DNA of 64,000 nt from Helichrysum umbraculigerum. Taxonomy: Eukaryota > Streptophyta > Magnoliopsida > Asterales > Asteraceae. Location of the stretch: NCBI GenBank assembly GCA_949592205.1, contig CATIUR010000004.1, forward strand, positions 90,083,337 to 90,147,336, written 5' to 3'. Below, piece after piece: positions 47,265 through 58,942 of this stretch (position 1 is the first letter of the stretch; the number at the start of each line of letters is the position of its first letter). The notes under the pieces were generated by a model. That model worked only from the letters and a program-made list of their open reading frames with translations, searched no databases and was not told where the DNA came from. The position numbers were made by a program, and so were the translations under genes.

Positions 47265-47420
47265 ATGTTCGATATCAGAAAGCTTACATTCGATTTGCGA
47301 GTCAATTGCTGTTGTGTGTTCTTCAAGTTCGGTTGAAACAGAAGAATAATGTTCTTCAATTGGAGTGGCTACCGTCGTCTTCTCAATTACGGCAGATTTT
47401 GACGGCGTTTCGATGAACAT
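47265..47420 (-). pseudogene. First exon of an unknown gene, truncated at the Gypsy LTR
   Basis: Minus-strand ATG at 47418-47420 opens a frame rich in E, T and S (MFIETPSKSAVIEKTTVATP ... EEHTTAIDSQIECKLSDIE) that reaches the LTR edge at about 47255 through a short TA tract. Composition and codon use look coding and differ from the flanking LTR. Upstream (47421-47560) has the T-rich, weakly repetitive look of a plant 5' UTR, with GAACGAGTTAGGTTTT twice. The remainder of the gene is not seen on the other side of the retroelement nest within this window. I do not recognise the family. Confidence 0.4.
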
Positions 47421-48492
47421 TGCGATCGGTTTTCTTACGAACGAGTTAGGTTTTTGTTTCGACTACTCGTATTTGCTGTGTGTACGATTTCGAAGAGATA
47501 GAACGAGTTAGGTTTTTTGTTTTGAATTTTTGATTCTGTAGAATCTATTTTAACGAAAAATAGCTATTTTTTTGTTTGTTTTGTTTTTCCGGTCAGTTAG
47601 GTCAGCTCCCTACTTTTAGGAAGATTACAAAATTACCCTTTGCCCTTTTGACATGTGGCGCTCAGTGAATGGCTGAATAGGTTTCTCTTTTGTCTCTTGC
47701 GTCGGGGGTGTTCCCCTCTGATCCGTTCCCTTGAGAGAATAAGTGAAATAAATATGTATAAGAGAAATAAATAAATTATTTGAAAATCGGATCGTTAAGA
47801 ATCAATTTCATCGAACCTTTATCTTACTTGACATCTAGTTATAGGGTCTCATTTCCGTAACATGACAACTTTGTCCAGGGCCTCTAAAAGTTCAGAGACG
47901 GCCCTATTTATAAGCATCAAAAAAAAATCTTCACCCTGTTTTTGTTTTTTGTTTTTTTTTTCAATAATAGTTTGTTTATGGTATTTTGACCACCATACAC
48001 TTTGTAATCAGAAGTATACTAGATTTAGAACCCGCGACAACGTAGGCGACTAAATTGAATTTTTTTAATATTAATTTATATGCTAAATGTAGAATGTCAT
48101 ATTGTCTATAAATTATCTAACGGCATAAATAAAATAGTTAGTACAGAGTGCTTAAGTGCTTGCTTCAAAATAGTTTGAAAAGTACAAAAAAAAAAAACAA
48201 AACAAAAAAAACATATGTTTAATTTGACACATTCATCACCAATATCTTCTGTCTTATAAAATTATTAGCAAATAAGATTTTGAGTTGATTTTGAATATCA
48301 AACAAATTTTAATCAATATTCGAAAACTTTTATAAGTGAGTCTTGCATTAGTAAAGGAAAACACCTTTTATAAAAACATATAAGCTTTGTTCTTTATTTA
48401 AGTGAAATTTTAATATATTTGTTTTAAAATAGTAATATATGCTATTGTTTTTTAGGAAATTATTAAAAGATAATGCTTTTCATAAAGAAATG

Positions 48493-48526
<34 letters not shown>

Positions 48527-50441
48527 ATATTTTATAGCTAAATAATAAAAGAAGTTTTTTTAAAATAAGATTTGATTATCTTAACTTTTCAAAATTAAAA
48601 ATAGTTACATATGTTATTATCATTTACGAAATCATGAAAAGAAAATGTTTTTTTCTAAATAAAAAAAAATGACTTTAGTCATTGTTGAATAAGATGAGAT
48701 TCACGACATAGTTATCATCAATTTAATGTCCAAGTAAACCAAGTTGTTTAGATAGTTTATCAGCCATCACGATCTTTTTTATAAGTTTTTTGAGAACATT
48801 TTGACCAACTTCATTTTTGAAGACGTTGATTTTAGCTAATCAATAAAACGGTCGACATCAGACTCCCCTACAAATAAATTTAAAACTTATTACAATAAGC
48901 TCAAACATGAATCAATTTACAAAGGTATTTAAAAAGATAAAATAATAATGTAATATAAAATATCCATATTTAATACCTTCCAAATCACTTGGACTTTCAT
49001 GATCTTGAAGAAGAGGGTGTTTTTCATCTACATATTCATTAAAACGGTGTTAGTAAATTCATGATTTTGTATATAACTTTAAATAGATATGTTTTGAGAC
49101 ATGAGAGGAGCTTTGTTTTTAAAGAGGTTGAGACTTTTGAGGATTAATTGAAAATTAGGAGAGAGTTTGAATTGAATTAAAAAAGATGAATATGAATGAT
49201 ATAAATAGGAAAAAAAGGATTAGAAGTAGGAAGAGATTTGAATATGATAACAATGCAAAGTTAGTTAGAAAAAACGTCCGGTGTGATTTTTTATTTTTGG
49301 TGTATCCAATTTTATTTAATATTTTATATATTATTAGCCGATTTATATAAATATTTAATATATAGAAGTTTAGGTGGTTAAGTGTAACTATTAAGATTAA
49401 ATCTAAATCGTCGGATGAAAAATCCAATGAAGGACCAAGATTATATGGTTAAAAAACTATTAAAAATGGACACTCCAATTAATTATTTTTTATGCGGGGC
49501 AAATTCAAAATTTGAAGATAAGAGACTCTAAAATTTATACAATTATACGGTGTCAAACCATAACAAAAAGTCACAAAATCTAGACAAATTGAACAATAAA
49601 ATTCTATTCGATAATTGTTGATTTGTCGTCAACAATAATTTGATGATCGAATAAATGACCTTTACGCACAAAAAAGTGCAATTATGAATTAATGATTTTA
49701 GTGAAATGAAACAAAAAATATAGACTAATGGGTAATGTGTAGGGATCAAATAGCGAAATACTTTAGAACGTGACTTATCTTAAGCTGAACTATTAATCCA
49801 CAATTTAAACTGATTGAGATGTTTGAGGGGACAAAGCACCATTTACCATTGTTTTTACTAGTATATTTAGTGGTCTATTTGATGTTTTTAGAAGGTAAGA
49901 TGTACACTACCTCTTTTGATATGTACCATATCTTGATATTGGGACAAAATAGTCAAAAACCAATGGAACAGTGATTCACAAAGCAATAAACAAATGATGT
50001 ACAAATCACCTCATTATCACTTTTTTCAATTATTTCCCATATACAAATAGGAAAAATATAAAAAAATTATATTATAAGAACTAATATAGCATTACTCCAG
50101 GTCATATTCACTAGGTCTTGGGAGGGAAAAGAAACCAAATTCCAATAAGAACATAAAAGTGTGGAATGCATTTTGTCATCTTCAATAAAGCAAGTTACAC
50201 ATAGAAACAGAAAAATCATTCACCCCAACTAACCAAATAACAAGAAAAAAGAATAGAAAAAAACCTTTAAAAGATTCATCAACAATTGAATTGCTAAAAC
50301 CTTACCTAAGCTCATGTTTCATATTCAAACATTGTACAACTCTCTTTGCATGATGTACATACAAGTCACTTCATCATAATCAGTGACCTAAACTTAAATG
50401 TTGAACTTTATGCTAAACTAAACTTACATAAACAGATGAAT
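47421..50441. other. AT-rich intergenic region with one exon-like relic
   Basis: No intact gene. A short AT microsatellite lies at about 48499-48522. On the minus strand, two small splice-bounded pieces (49027-48977 and 48867-48836) join in phase to encode EKHPLLQDHESPSDLEG then ESDVDRFID and a stop. They look like the last exons of a decayed gene, but no upstream exons are evident. The 3' UTR of the ATL gene presumably lies in 50150-50441. Confidence 0.4.
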
Positions 50442-51437
50442 TTAATCATATGGAGCTGATGAATCTTGAAACTTATGTTGATCTTTCTTTGACCAAAGCC
50501 AAATCTTGGAAACAGAAAAGCTTTCACCTTTACTTCTGTTACTCAATTTCTTTCCATCATTACCACCATCAACTGAACTATTATTACCCTTTTCTTTCTC
50601 AATACACAAATCTTTTTTCCATATATTGCCCTTATTATTAGGACAAAATGTCACTTGTAACTCTGAGTTTCCAACCACATATTCATAAGATCCCATTGAA
50701 AAACACCTTCTTGCATCAAGATTACTATTGCTAGTCTCTCCTACTTCTTTTTCTTCTTTTTTTCCACCATTATTTGTGGCTCTAAACTTACCAAGTCTCA
50801 CTGATAACACCCTTTTTTCAATCCCTGAATTTGACAACACATTATCATTTTCTTCCATTATATCATCAAAATGGATATCAAAAACTGGATTCTCAACAGA
50901 AAAACCAGGGGTAAAAAGGGTTCCTCTACACAAAGGACATGTGGAATTTGAAAGCAACCATGTATCTATACAATGAACATGAAAAGCATGACTGCATAAA
51001 GGAAGCAGCCTAAGCTTATCACGTTGTGAGAATTCACAAAGGCAAACAGCACAATCAAAGGGCTCTTTTAAGCCCATTAATTCTTTGTACAGAAACACTG
51101 GCAGAGCATCAATGAAAGCTTGATCCAAACCAGAATCATGTAAATTGAATAGCTGCTGTAATTGCCTCTCATAAGTAACATTAGCATCAGCAGTTTCTTG
51201 AAATCTTGATGAATGTTGATGGGAATTTGATAACCTTTTTTTCTTGATGAAACAACTTACAAGAAAGTGAAGTAAAACAAAGATGAATAGCATAACTCCC
51301 AACACAATTACTATGTTTCTAGCTAAAATTACATTTGGGTTAGGTTTATGATTACTAGGAGAAAAAGAAGAAACATTTTGTTTAATAAGGGGTTTGATTT
51401 TGATCAAGCGCATGTTAGCAGATATGAAATGCAACAA
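50442..51437 (-). CDS. RING-H2 E3 ubiquitin ligase, ATL family (ATL13/46/47-like)
   Basis: 331 residues, one exon, as is usual for ATL genes. One membrane segment at about residues 37-64 (VILARNIVIVLGVMLFIFVL then a KKK stop-transfer), a GLD motif (DSGLDQAFIDALPVF, 101-115), and a canonical RING-H2: C129-x2-C132-x15-C148-x-H150-x2-H153-x2-C156-x10-C167-x2-C170, with the conserved Trp160. C-terminal landmarks NPVFDI and RRCFSMGSYEYVVGNSELQV suggest the ATL13/46/47 group. It would recruit E2 enzymes at the plasma membrane or endomembranes and ubiquitinate partner proteins. Met1 is taken as the start; Met9 is a possible alternative. Intact, single-copy looking, with ordinary plant codon use: a genuine host gene. 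Confidence 0.93.
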   Translation of the reverse strand: MLHFISANMRLIKIKPLIKQNVSSFSPSNHKPNPNVILARNIVIVLGVMLFIFVLLHFLVSCFIKKKRLSNSHQHSSRFQETADANVTYERQLQQLFNLHDSGLDQAFIDALPVFLYKELMGLKEPFDCAVCLCEFSQRDKLRLLPLCSHAFHVHCIDTWLLSNSTCPLCRGTLFTPGFSVENPVFDIHFDDIMEENDNVLSNSGIEKRVLSVRLGKFRATNNGGKKEEKEVGETSNSNLDARRCFSMGSYEYVVGNSELQVTFCPNNKGNIWKKDLCIEKEKGNNSSVDGGNDGKKLSNRSKGESFSVSKIWLWSKKDQHKFQDSSAPYD

Positions 51438-51760
51438 AAATCATAAATTTTTGAAGAGTTCTGTTGGAAAACACTTTTGTGTCTGTTTTTCAATGGTGAA
51501 TTGTTAAGAAATGATTTTTAATTGAGTAGAGTGTTCTTGGATCAATACCCAATTCAATTCAAATAACTCAATAAACAAGCAATTCAATTTATGATTAGTT
51601 GAAATTACAAGAAACCCACTTGAAACAATAAAATCAATATAAAATGCAATTAAACCCAGATCTTGAATTTAATAGCAAACTGTGGGGATTGTAGAGATCA
51701 AGTTTAAGAATTTTAGCTTACCCAAATGACACTACACCTTTGGCATTAACTTGACACTTT

Positions 51761-51770
51761 CTTTATAAGC
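51761..51770 (-). promoter_or_regulatory. Possible TATA box of the ATL gene
   Basis: On the minus strand CTTATAAAG lies about 325 bases upstream of the ATG. The intervening sequence is T/A-rich leader with no upstream long ORF. Weakly supported. Confidence 0.3.
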
Positions 51771-54342
51771 AGAATGAATTATAGCTGTTGCTTCAACAGT
51801 TGAATGTGTTTCAAGAAATCTTGAGGGTTTTTGATTTAAATTTTTTTTTTTTTTTTTGAGGGTTTAAAGTGAGAAATTGAAATGGGATTTTAGTTTTTAC
51901 ACTTTATATTGTTGAGTCTGTGAGTGTGTGTGGGGGATTAGTACCTGGAACCTTCCAAAAAGATAAATTGTGAGGTGGCAACAGGAAGGTAATTTGACAA
52001 TGATTGTAATTGTAATTAGGAAGAATGACTAGTGTTTAGAAAAGGTGCACGTTTGGGGGTTTTGGGCCATTGAGCATATATTGCATCATTATTTGGGCTG
52101 TAAGAAAGTAGAAGCTGTATAAGGCCGAAAAGATAATGAGGGTGCCCAAGATAGGTTTTGGGCTAATTGAGGCCTATAAATTGAGTTCAAACAAGCAGAT
52201 TATAATCTTACATAAAACATTATCACATTTCAGACGTAGGCCATCAGACGTAGCAGACTAATTGATACCGATAAAACAGATATAAGTTTAGATATAGATG
52301 ATCAATATTTCTTAATTGTTTCCACATGTATTTCATATAACGTTATGTAATGTATCAAGTTACACAAAGTTATATATAATTAAAATGATCACGTATTATA
52401 CCCAGAAAGTTTAGTCACCAGTGACACAAAAAATTGAAACTAAATTCACTTGGTAGTTTATTGAAACAATGAGGTGCACCCCCGATATGAGTGGTAGCAC
52501 TCTTATAAGACCAATAACTTTTCAACTAATTTTATACTAAGCCGACTTAATTGACTGATATCACGTGTCACCGTTAACTATAACGTAGCCATGTAGGTTC
52601 TCCCCTATCACATATGAGTTTATTAATTTTAAGTCACTTGTAAATCACCAAATTACTATTTGGCAAAGAATTTGCTTAGTAGTGTTGCTCACTTGCTCTT
52701 ATTGTTTTGGGGGCTATGATCTATTCTATTTGCTAAGAGAGGAATAAGTATATCCACACTAAGATTTCTAAAGACATTCAAGAGAGTACTAGAGTGGTCC
52801 GATTAAAGGTTATGCCATTTAAATTTTAAAATACATGAAATTCTACATGGATTGGGAAGATTTGGCGGCTGGAATTTTCAAATAGAGATGTTGTTTGTGT
52901 TGGTTAATTTTGGGTTTGGTTGAAGGTTGCTAATGAGCTCGTAAAAGCAATCTTTTCGTCTGGTCCAAAGTTTTGGCTGCGGCGTTTCGTTTTTCTTTTT
53001 GTTTCATCGTGGCTAGTTTCTAAGGCGTTGGAGCTAAGGGTTTCAAATTGATTACTTGGTTCTATTTTAGTTTTTTCATGGCAGTTTGAGGTTGATTCAT
53101 TTTTGTATGGTTCTTCTGGTTGTGTGGCATGTCGTAATTCCAAATAAATTGTAATCCTTATTCCTCTCTTAGTGTGGATGCCTGGCCGTTTTGAAAAAAA
53201 AAATCAGCAAACTACTGAAAATTGATAGTTTATCAGTGACGTACGATTTGAAGTAGAATAGATGAAAATGAAAGTGGCATATGATCAAAGGGACAATAAC
53301 AAGTTACTTGTATTTGCTCTTGCATTTGCTAGATCCAATAGAGTAACACATACTTAAGAACTCTTTATGTTTTTGCTCTTGTAATCTGTCTAGCTTGAAT
53401 TAATAGATGATCTGAATTGCGCACAAAATTTAATTTTGCTCAAAGCAATGCATTTTTCCCCTGTAGGCAATGCATTTGAACGTTCCATATATAATTGGCG
53501 TGCCAAAACTGAAAGGGTAGCGACCAAGATCGAACATGAAAGATACTTAATTTCTCATAATTTAAGATGAATTAAGAGATGAATGAATTGCACAATCCAA
53601 TATAGTGAACTAAATACGTCATAGCCTTAGTAGATCTTCAATTTATTCGTTGAGACCTTGTTTAGTTAAGTTTTTAGTGAACTTAATAAAAAATACCTCT
53701 TCATAAACCTTAATTTGTCATTCTATGAACATATATGTATCATCTCACTGATGATTTATTTTATTTATTGAAAAAAGAAAATTGATTTTTCTTATAATTC
53801 AGAGAATAGGGTTGCCACCCTAGCCATGTGCATAACTTCATGAATCACCTCACCAATAATAACAATAATGGCATTCACATGCATGTATAACTTGATGTGA
53901 TACTCTATCATTTATGTTAATATTGATTTTACACATCACAATAATATCTTTTGAACCGTTAACAAGTACAGGTATACATATAGTTAAACTTTGATTTGAT
54001 TTTCAAAAGCTTAAATTCCATTCCATTTACTTTACCAAACGTTTATGATTACAATTAGTTACTTTCTGTATAAAGTAATAACCACGGATTAGATTTTTAG
54101 GATCTTACGATAACGCGTATACCAGCATGGACACGATCATGTATCAGTAATTCATCATATATGCATATGTTAATAAACAGTAATCGAACATCTGGGAAGA
54201 AGAAAAAAGAAAAATATGAGAGGTAAATTATATGAAAGCTTTCAATTGTATCAATCGCATATTAAACATTTGTCAAACTTAGCACAATATATGGCTTTAG
54301 GAAAGAAGATTGTTTACTATATATATATGTGGCGATTTGATC
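51771..54342. other. Intergenic region between the ATL and bHLH genes
   Basis: Mostly AT-rich single-copy sequence. The stretch 52840-53190 (plus strand: GGAAGATTTGGCGGCTGGAA ... CTCTTAGTGTGGATGCCTGG) resembles the 3' part of a plant LINE or a retropseudogene. The 79-codon minus ORF 52904-53143 within it has no recognisable domain. Nothing else identified. Confidence 0.35.
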
Positions 54343-54561
54343 TTATGATCGATAAACATCAGAGAGGGCTTGAAGTACATCAACCTGTAACTTGAGATGC
54401 ATAATGTAATTCGCCGTGTGAACAAAGAGTCGATCTGCGTTCAGCTCTTTTCCTCCTGGTATAATATTCTGTAATTTCTTTACCTTCCTAAGTACCGTCG
54501 TGTTGATTCTTCTTGTTCTTCTTCCTTTTCTTCCCGTTGTCAAGAAAGTTTTCACTTTCAT
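54343..54561 (-). CDS. Small atypical bHLH-type transcriptional regulator
   Basis: 72 residues, complete with a start and TAG. A basic N-terminus (RKGRRTRRINTTVLRK) leads into helix 1 (VLRKVKKLQNIIPGG), a loop (PGGKELNADR) and helix 2 (LFVHTANYIMHLKLQVDVLQ). The family's DNA-contacting H-E-R pattern is absent from the basic part. Such short proteins (PAR1/2, IBH1, UPBEAT1-like) usually act by dimerising with other bHLH factors and blocking or modulating them in growth control. I cannot assign it to one subgroup with certainty. Single exon, typical of the group. The leader is about 160 bases long if the TATA box at 54728 is used. Confidence 0.82.
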   Translation of the reverse strand: MKVKTFLTTGRKGRRTRRINTTVLRKVKKLQNIIPGGKELNADRLFVHTANYIMHLKLQVDVLQALSDVYRS

Positions 54562-54727
54562 CTTGAATATTACCGTCTAGCTAGCTAGCGCGCAATAGCT
54601 GTATTGAAAGCTAAACAAGCTTGATTATGATTTATCTTTTAACAAAAAGATTTTCTATATTATCTAGGCTGAGAGAAATTTAGGGTTAAGTTGTTGTTTA
54701 TAGATTTGAAAGAGAAAATGAGGGTTA

Positions 54728-54736
54728 ATTTATATA
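54728..54736 (-). promoter_or_regulatory. TATA box of the small bHLH gene
   Basis: TATATAAAT on the minus strand, about 170 bases upstream of the ATG, preceded by AT-rich sequence. Well placed for a short leader. Confidence 0.55.
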
Positions 54737-55078
54737 TGTAAGAATGATGGGTAGGGGCCAAAGGAGAACATGTGTACGTGCCAAGCCAAACAACATATGG
54801 ATGAGTTACTTGAAAACAGATTCATTCATTTGATTTTAATAATAATGCATGTCTCAAGATTTTCAGAGTATTAATTATTTATATTATTCTACACGTTTGG
54901 TGTGTTGATATATACGGAGTAATATTGAAATTATTGTTGTATATACATATACATTCAAGAAGCAAACACAACATAATTCATATAGAATCGGTGTTAGGCA
55001 TGTTTCTACTGACATGGTTGTCAACTCATTAGGTTAACTCCAATTTTCTAACAAAACCTCATCTATTATCTCTACTAC

Positions 55079-55326
55079 GAGCATCCACGATGATAAAAAA
55101 CTTTTATAAAGTTCTTTATATAGCTTATGATATTTTAGTAGAAAAAAACTTTATCAAAAAATCTACACACACAAACTTTCAAAAGAGCTTTTACTTAAAG
55201 ACTTGAGATTTCTCAAGCTTTACAAAAAAAAAAGTCTTTACTTCAAAGATTAAAAAAAAAAAAAAAACTTTTCAAAAGCTTTTTTACACATAAAAGATTT
55301 GAAAAAAGCTACCAGTGGAGATGTTC
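55079..55326. mobile_element. Probable MITE
   Basis: About 250 bp, AT-rich, with imperfect inverted ends GAGCATCCACGATG and (reverse complement of the right end) GAACATCTCCACTGG. These match the GAGCATCTCCAATGG-type termini common among plant miniature transposons. The interior is rich in AAAGCTTTT, AAAGACTT and A runs and has no ORF. A clear target duplication was not identified. Confidence 0.45.
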
Positions 55327-55788
55327 CAATAGATTACCCAGACAACGCAACGATGATAAAAAATCATTCAAACAGTTTAATAGTAGTAGCGGTATTACAC
55401 CTTAAACAGAGAAAACATTGCAACAAATATGTTCATTGTGCACACTATTTTATTCACGCTCTTAAGAAGTGCGAAAAATATAATTAAGTTGCTCACACTT
55501 ATTGATGTGTGTAATATGTTCACGTTTATATGCGTAAACAAATATATTTATAAAAAAATTGTTCGCACTTACAAGTGTGAAAAAATTCAAAATTTTTCTG
55601 AATATGATAAACTACATTTTTAAATATGTACACTGATATACAAAATAAACGATAAAATATCATTATTATATAAAATAATGGAGAGTTTTAAAACATCGTG
55701 CATCATACTAATATGATATGGTGCACCATGGTTATAAAATATGACGCCCTAACTTCTTAATATACGCTAAACATCATTACAATACAAA

Positions 55789-58272
55789 TGTCGCACCCCC
55801 AAATTTACTGTGCAGCGGAAGTCTGATCGGGGCGCGACTAATCAGGTAATCATCACATAAAGTCATAATGAACGACATCTATATGCGTCGTTTTACAAAA
55901 TATATTGCTTGAAATAAATGTTTACAAATTGTTACAACAATTTCAAAGTTCGCATTCTACTATGAGATATTCTAAAACATAACTAATTATACAAAATGTA
56001 GTAATGCAGAAAAATCTCTTGATGTTTGTATTGCATGCAACTCGAGCTACTGTTTCTGATTGAGCAGGCCTACTGCTGCTGTAAACCTGAGAATACACGC
56101 TAAAATGGTCAACTAAAAAGTTGGTGAACTCACAGGTTTAATGATTTAAAATATATGTATGAACCACAAGATTTGTATATGTTTGCAATCAAGCAAAAGA
56201 TGTATACTACTGCCATGAGCTCATAGTCCGAGCTTAACAAATGTGCCGGGTCACTATCAAGTGCCACGGTCGAGGGTGCCTCATGCGAGTGCCTAATCAA
56301 ACACTCGTATGAACAAATGCTAATGTGTCCGTTTGACCAGCAGTCGTGGTAGCGCGACTACCCCGGACAGGGATTGTCAGTCCCAAATAGTACTATTCAC
56401 TAACATTCACGCTAAGATCCATACTAACGAACTACGATGTAGAGGGCTTTATGATTAGTCTGAAACTCATGTAATCCGTATACCGAGTTTTATGTACTTG
56501 TGTTCATATGTAAAACAGAGCATGTATCCTCACCCCGAGGTAAAAACAGTAAAAAGTGGGGCTATGAGACTCACCTGAGTCTTGTGTGTAAACGTTGCTA
56601 CAAGCAAATGATGTTGTCCAAAATTGTAACATGCTGGCGTCCTAAACGCGTAAGGTTATATGTGAGTAGATGTCTCAAAAGACCATTCATGCTAGTTATC
56701 CACTCAACTAGTTATGTCCAAATGTTTGTTTATCGTTGTTGTTTAGAAAATATGTACGGCCCGTTGGTGACGTTATGTGATAATATTTCTTGAAGATATT
56801 ATTATTATATTTGTTTCATTTTTATACTTATAAAGTATATGTATTTTCATGTTCAAGTAGTATAGTATAATATTCGGTTGTTGTAAGTGTTCAATATTTA
56901 GTTAATGAACTTAGGTTGCTAGCAGACTATTCAGTTCGCAAAATCTCAAATCGCAGGGCCAAGTCAACTCGCAGGCAAAGTCGCAACACAACTCAACTCG
57001 CGGTTCAACTCGCAAGTCATAGATCAAGTCGCATGTCAAGGTCGACTCGCAAGAAAAGGTCAAGTCGCAGGAAAAGGTCGACTCGCAAGAAAAGGTCAAG
57101 TCGGAGGAAAAGGTCGACTCGCAAGAAAAGGTCAAGTCGCAGGAAAAGGTCGACTCGCAAGAAAAAGGTCAAGTTGCAGGTCCTCAGTTCGCAGGTAAAA
57201 GGGTCGACTTGCCAGTTCTCGATTCGCAGGATAGTGTGCGAACTGAGATTGAGCTCAGTTCGCAGGATCGGCTGTAAATGTTTTCGTTTTTAGAAACGTG
57301 GTCAAACGTGCTCGGTTTGACCCGAAAATTTTACATAAGTCGTAAATATGTTTATAGAGTTCACAAAAATTATCGTTACGTATCGTGGTTATCCGGAAGT
57401 GTCGTTTTTAAAGTTGTCACAAAAACAGTCCATACGGTTATGTTGACAGATTTTTAGTCCGTTTCGGGTCTCATTTTCGCCAAGTAAATATTCGAATTAA
57501 ATTCCGAGAAAAATCATGGGTATTCTTCTATGTCTTAACTATTTTATGAAAATTTTCCATAATTTTTAAACATCGTTTAGTTGGTTAAATAAAATGGTAA
57601 ATCCCCTGAGGTCCAATATTGACCAATCCGGATACAAGTGGGTAAATCTAATTACTGGGCAAAATCCGTGTATTTTCAGGAGACGACATAAAGGTACTTT
57701 TTAAAGTTAACACAATTTGTGAGGTTTAGGCAAAAATCTCACGTGTTTTTGAGTAGTACAACTCGAGATATTGACTCGAGAAGGAGGCGTAACTTTCTGG
57801 CCGCCGGAACAGTGTTGCTACATCATCGGAGAAAAATATTTTCGGGTAGTAAACGGAGTTGAAAAATTTTGAAACTAATTTTGTTAGAAATCTAACTTCT
57901 TAAACTTCATTTTAGAACTAAGATTCGTCCATTTTCATGGAGAAATGAGTACGTAATAATTAGGTGAAACTCGTTATGTTTTTAGTCCAGAAAAGTAGGT
58001 TGTGGTTTCGTGTTTTAAAAATGCATTTTTGACTTAGTTTTGGACATTATCTTGTTATGTGGACATGGTAAGATGTAAATACATATGATCCAAGTAATTC
58101 TAGCAAGAGAGAAGGATTTCTTACAAAGAAAATGGTGAATCTAACGGCGGAAATGGGATGAGTGTGAAAAGAGCTTCGTTTCCTTGTTTTTCTTTGCGTT
58201 TTTCTTCAAGATTTGAGTGGTGGTTGATGGTGGTTTGTGGTGGAAGTGTGGTGGACTTATGGTGGTGGTTGA
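55789..58272 (-). mobile_element. Gypsy LTR (solo or truncated), minus strand
   Basis: On the minus strand it ends AAATTTGGGGGTGCGACA at 55789. It shares with the Gypsy LTR 44794-47255 a series of blocks in the same order: CGACGCATATAGA, the ACTCGAGCTA region, TTGTGAGCTCACCA-like, and GACTCAGGTGAGTCTCATAGCCCC. It diverges in the middle, where a TCGACTCGCAAG tandem array replaces the ACGTCGC array. No internal Gypsy domain is present. The right side ends at about 58272 where the Athila-like LTR begins, so the LTR start may have been interrupted there. Confidence 0.65.
57030..57180 (+). repeat. Tandem array of GTCGACTCGCAAGAAAAG / GTCAAGTCGCAGGAAAAG units
   Basis: Alternating 18-bp half-units give a period of about 36 bp and at least three full units, with single-base variants. 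GTCGAC is palindromic and the words TCGCA/TGCGA recur throughout 56930-57260. A lysine/arginine-rich ORF across it (56916-57293) is repeat read-through. Confidence 0.85.
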
Positions 58273-58764
58273 TGTGACTCAAATAGTCATGTTTTTAAGG
58301 GCAATATTCCGCACTTTTTGACGTATCTTTAGTGAAAACATTCCAAAATGATCATTATTTACTAAAATTCACTAAAGTGGTCTAAATATAGGCGTTGCTG
58401 CAAAAATCACCTAAAACGTCCAAATAACAAGCAAATCAGGACGAATAAACGTGCACAAAATCATCCGGCCTCATTTACCTTATATAGATCACATTCTAAC
58501 TTCATCATATAATAAAACAGGTAAAATCGAGACGGGAAAATCAAGAATCATGCAAATCGGATAAAGAACGGAGAAGACTGAGCAATATCAGACCCTATAA
58601 AGTCATTTCGGCTATGCTTGAGCTATACACATCCAATTTCAGTAAAGTTGGCATCATTAGAAGCGTAACGGAATTACGAAACCACAGGCGAAAGAATCAG
58701 GTCAAACGGACGCATAACGAAGGAGATACGCGCGTTTTAAGCAACGAACGAAATCAGACGGACA

Positions 58765-58857
58765 CCGTATACGGCCTTGGCAACCGTATACGGCCTACCC
58801 AAGACCGTATACGGCCATGTACACACCGTATACGGCCCCCTAAGGCCGTATACGGCC
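58765..58857 (+). repeat. Five CCGTATACGGCC palindromes at about 20-bp spacing
   Basis: Exact copies start at 58765, 58784, 58805, 58826 and 58846 (spacing 19, 21, 21, 20). The spacers are non-conserved. The array ends about 78 bases upstream of the TATA box. Each unit contains the perfect 10-bp palindrome CCGTATACGG. Confidence 0.95.
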
Positions 58858-58934
58858 CCTGCTGCCCTGTATCGTGCTTCGTTTGCTTGTACGTGCTGTT
58901 TCGCGAGTTGTACGGCTGATTTTTGAGCTTTGCC

Positions 58935-58942
58935 TATAAATA
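58935..58942 (+). promoter_or_regulatory. TATA box of the Athila-like LTR
   Basis: GCCTATAAATAGGGG, a near-consensus plant TATA box, followed about 35 bases on by a CACAC/CTCTCT leader. Confidence 0.75.

Noticed and set aside
52904..53143. 79-codon minus ORF as a host gene
   Set aside because: It lies in a stretch resembling a LINE 3' end or retropseudogene. No start context or domain.
56916..57293. 125-codon basic ORF (RRKRSTRKKRSS repeats)
   Set aside because: Product of the TCGACTCGCAAG tandem array inside an LTR. It has no flanking coding signal.
58614..58919. 101-codon ORF across the CCGTATACGGCC array
   Set aside because: Repetitive read-through (RIRP.../AVYG...) upstream of the LTR TATA box. 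The array itself is the feature.
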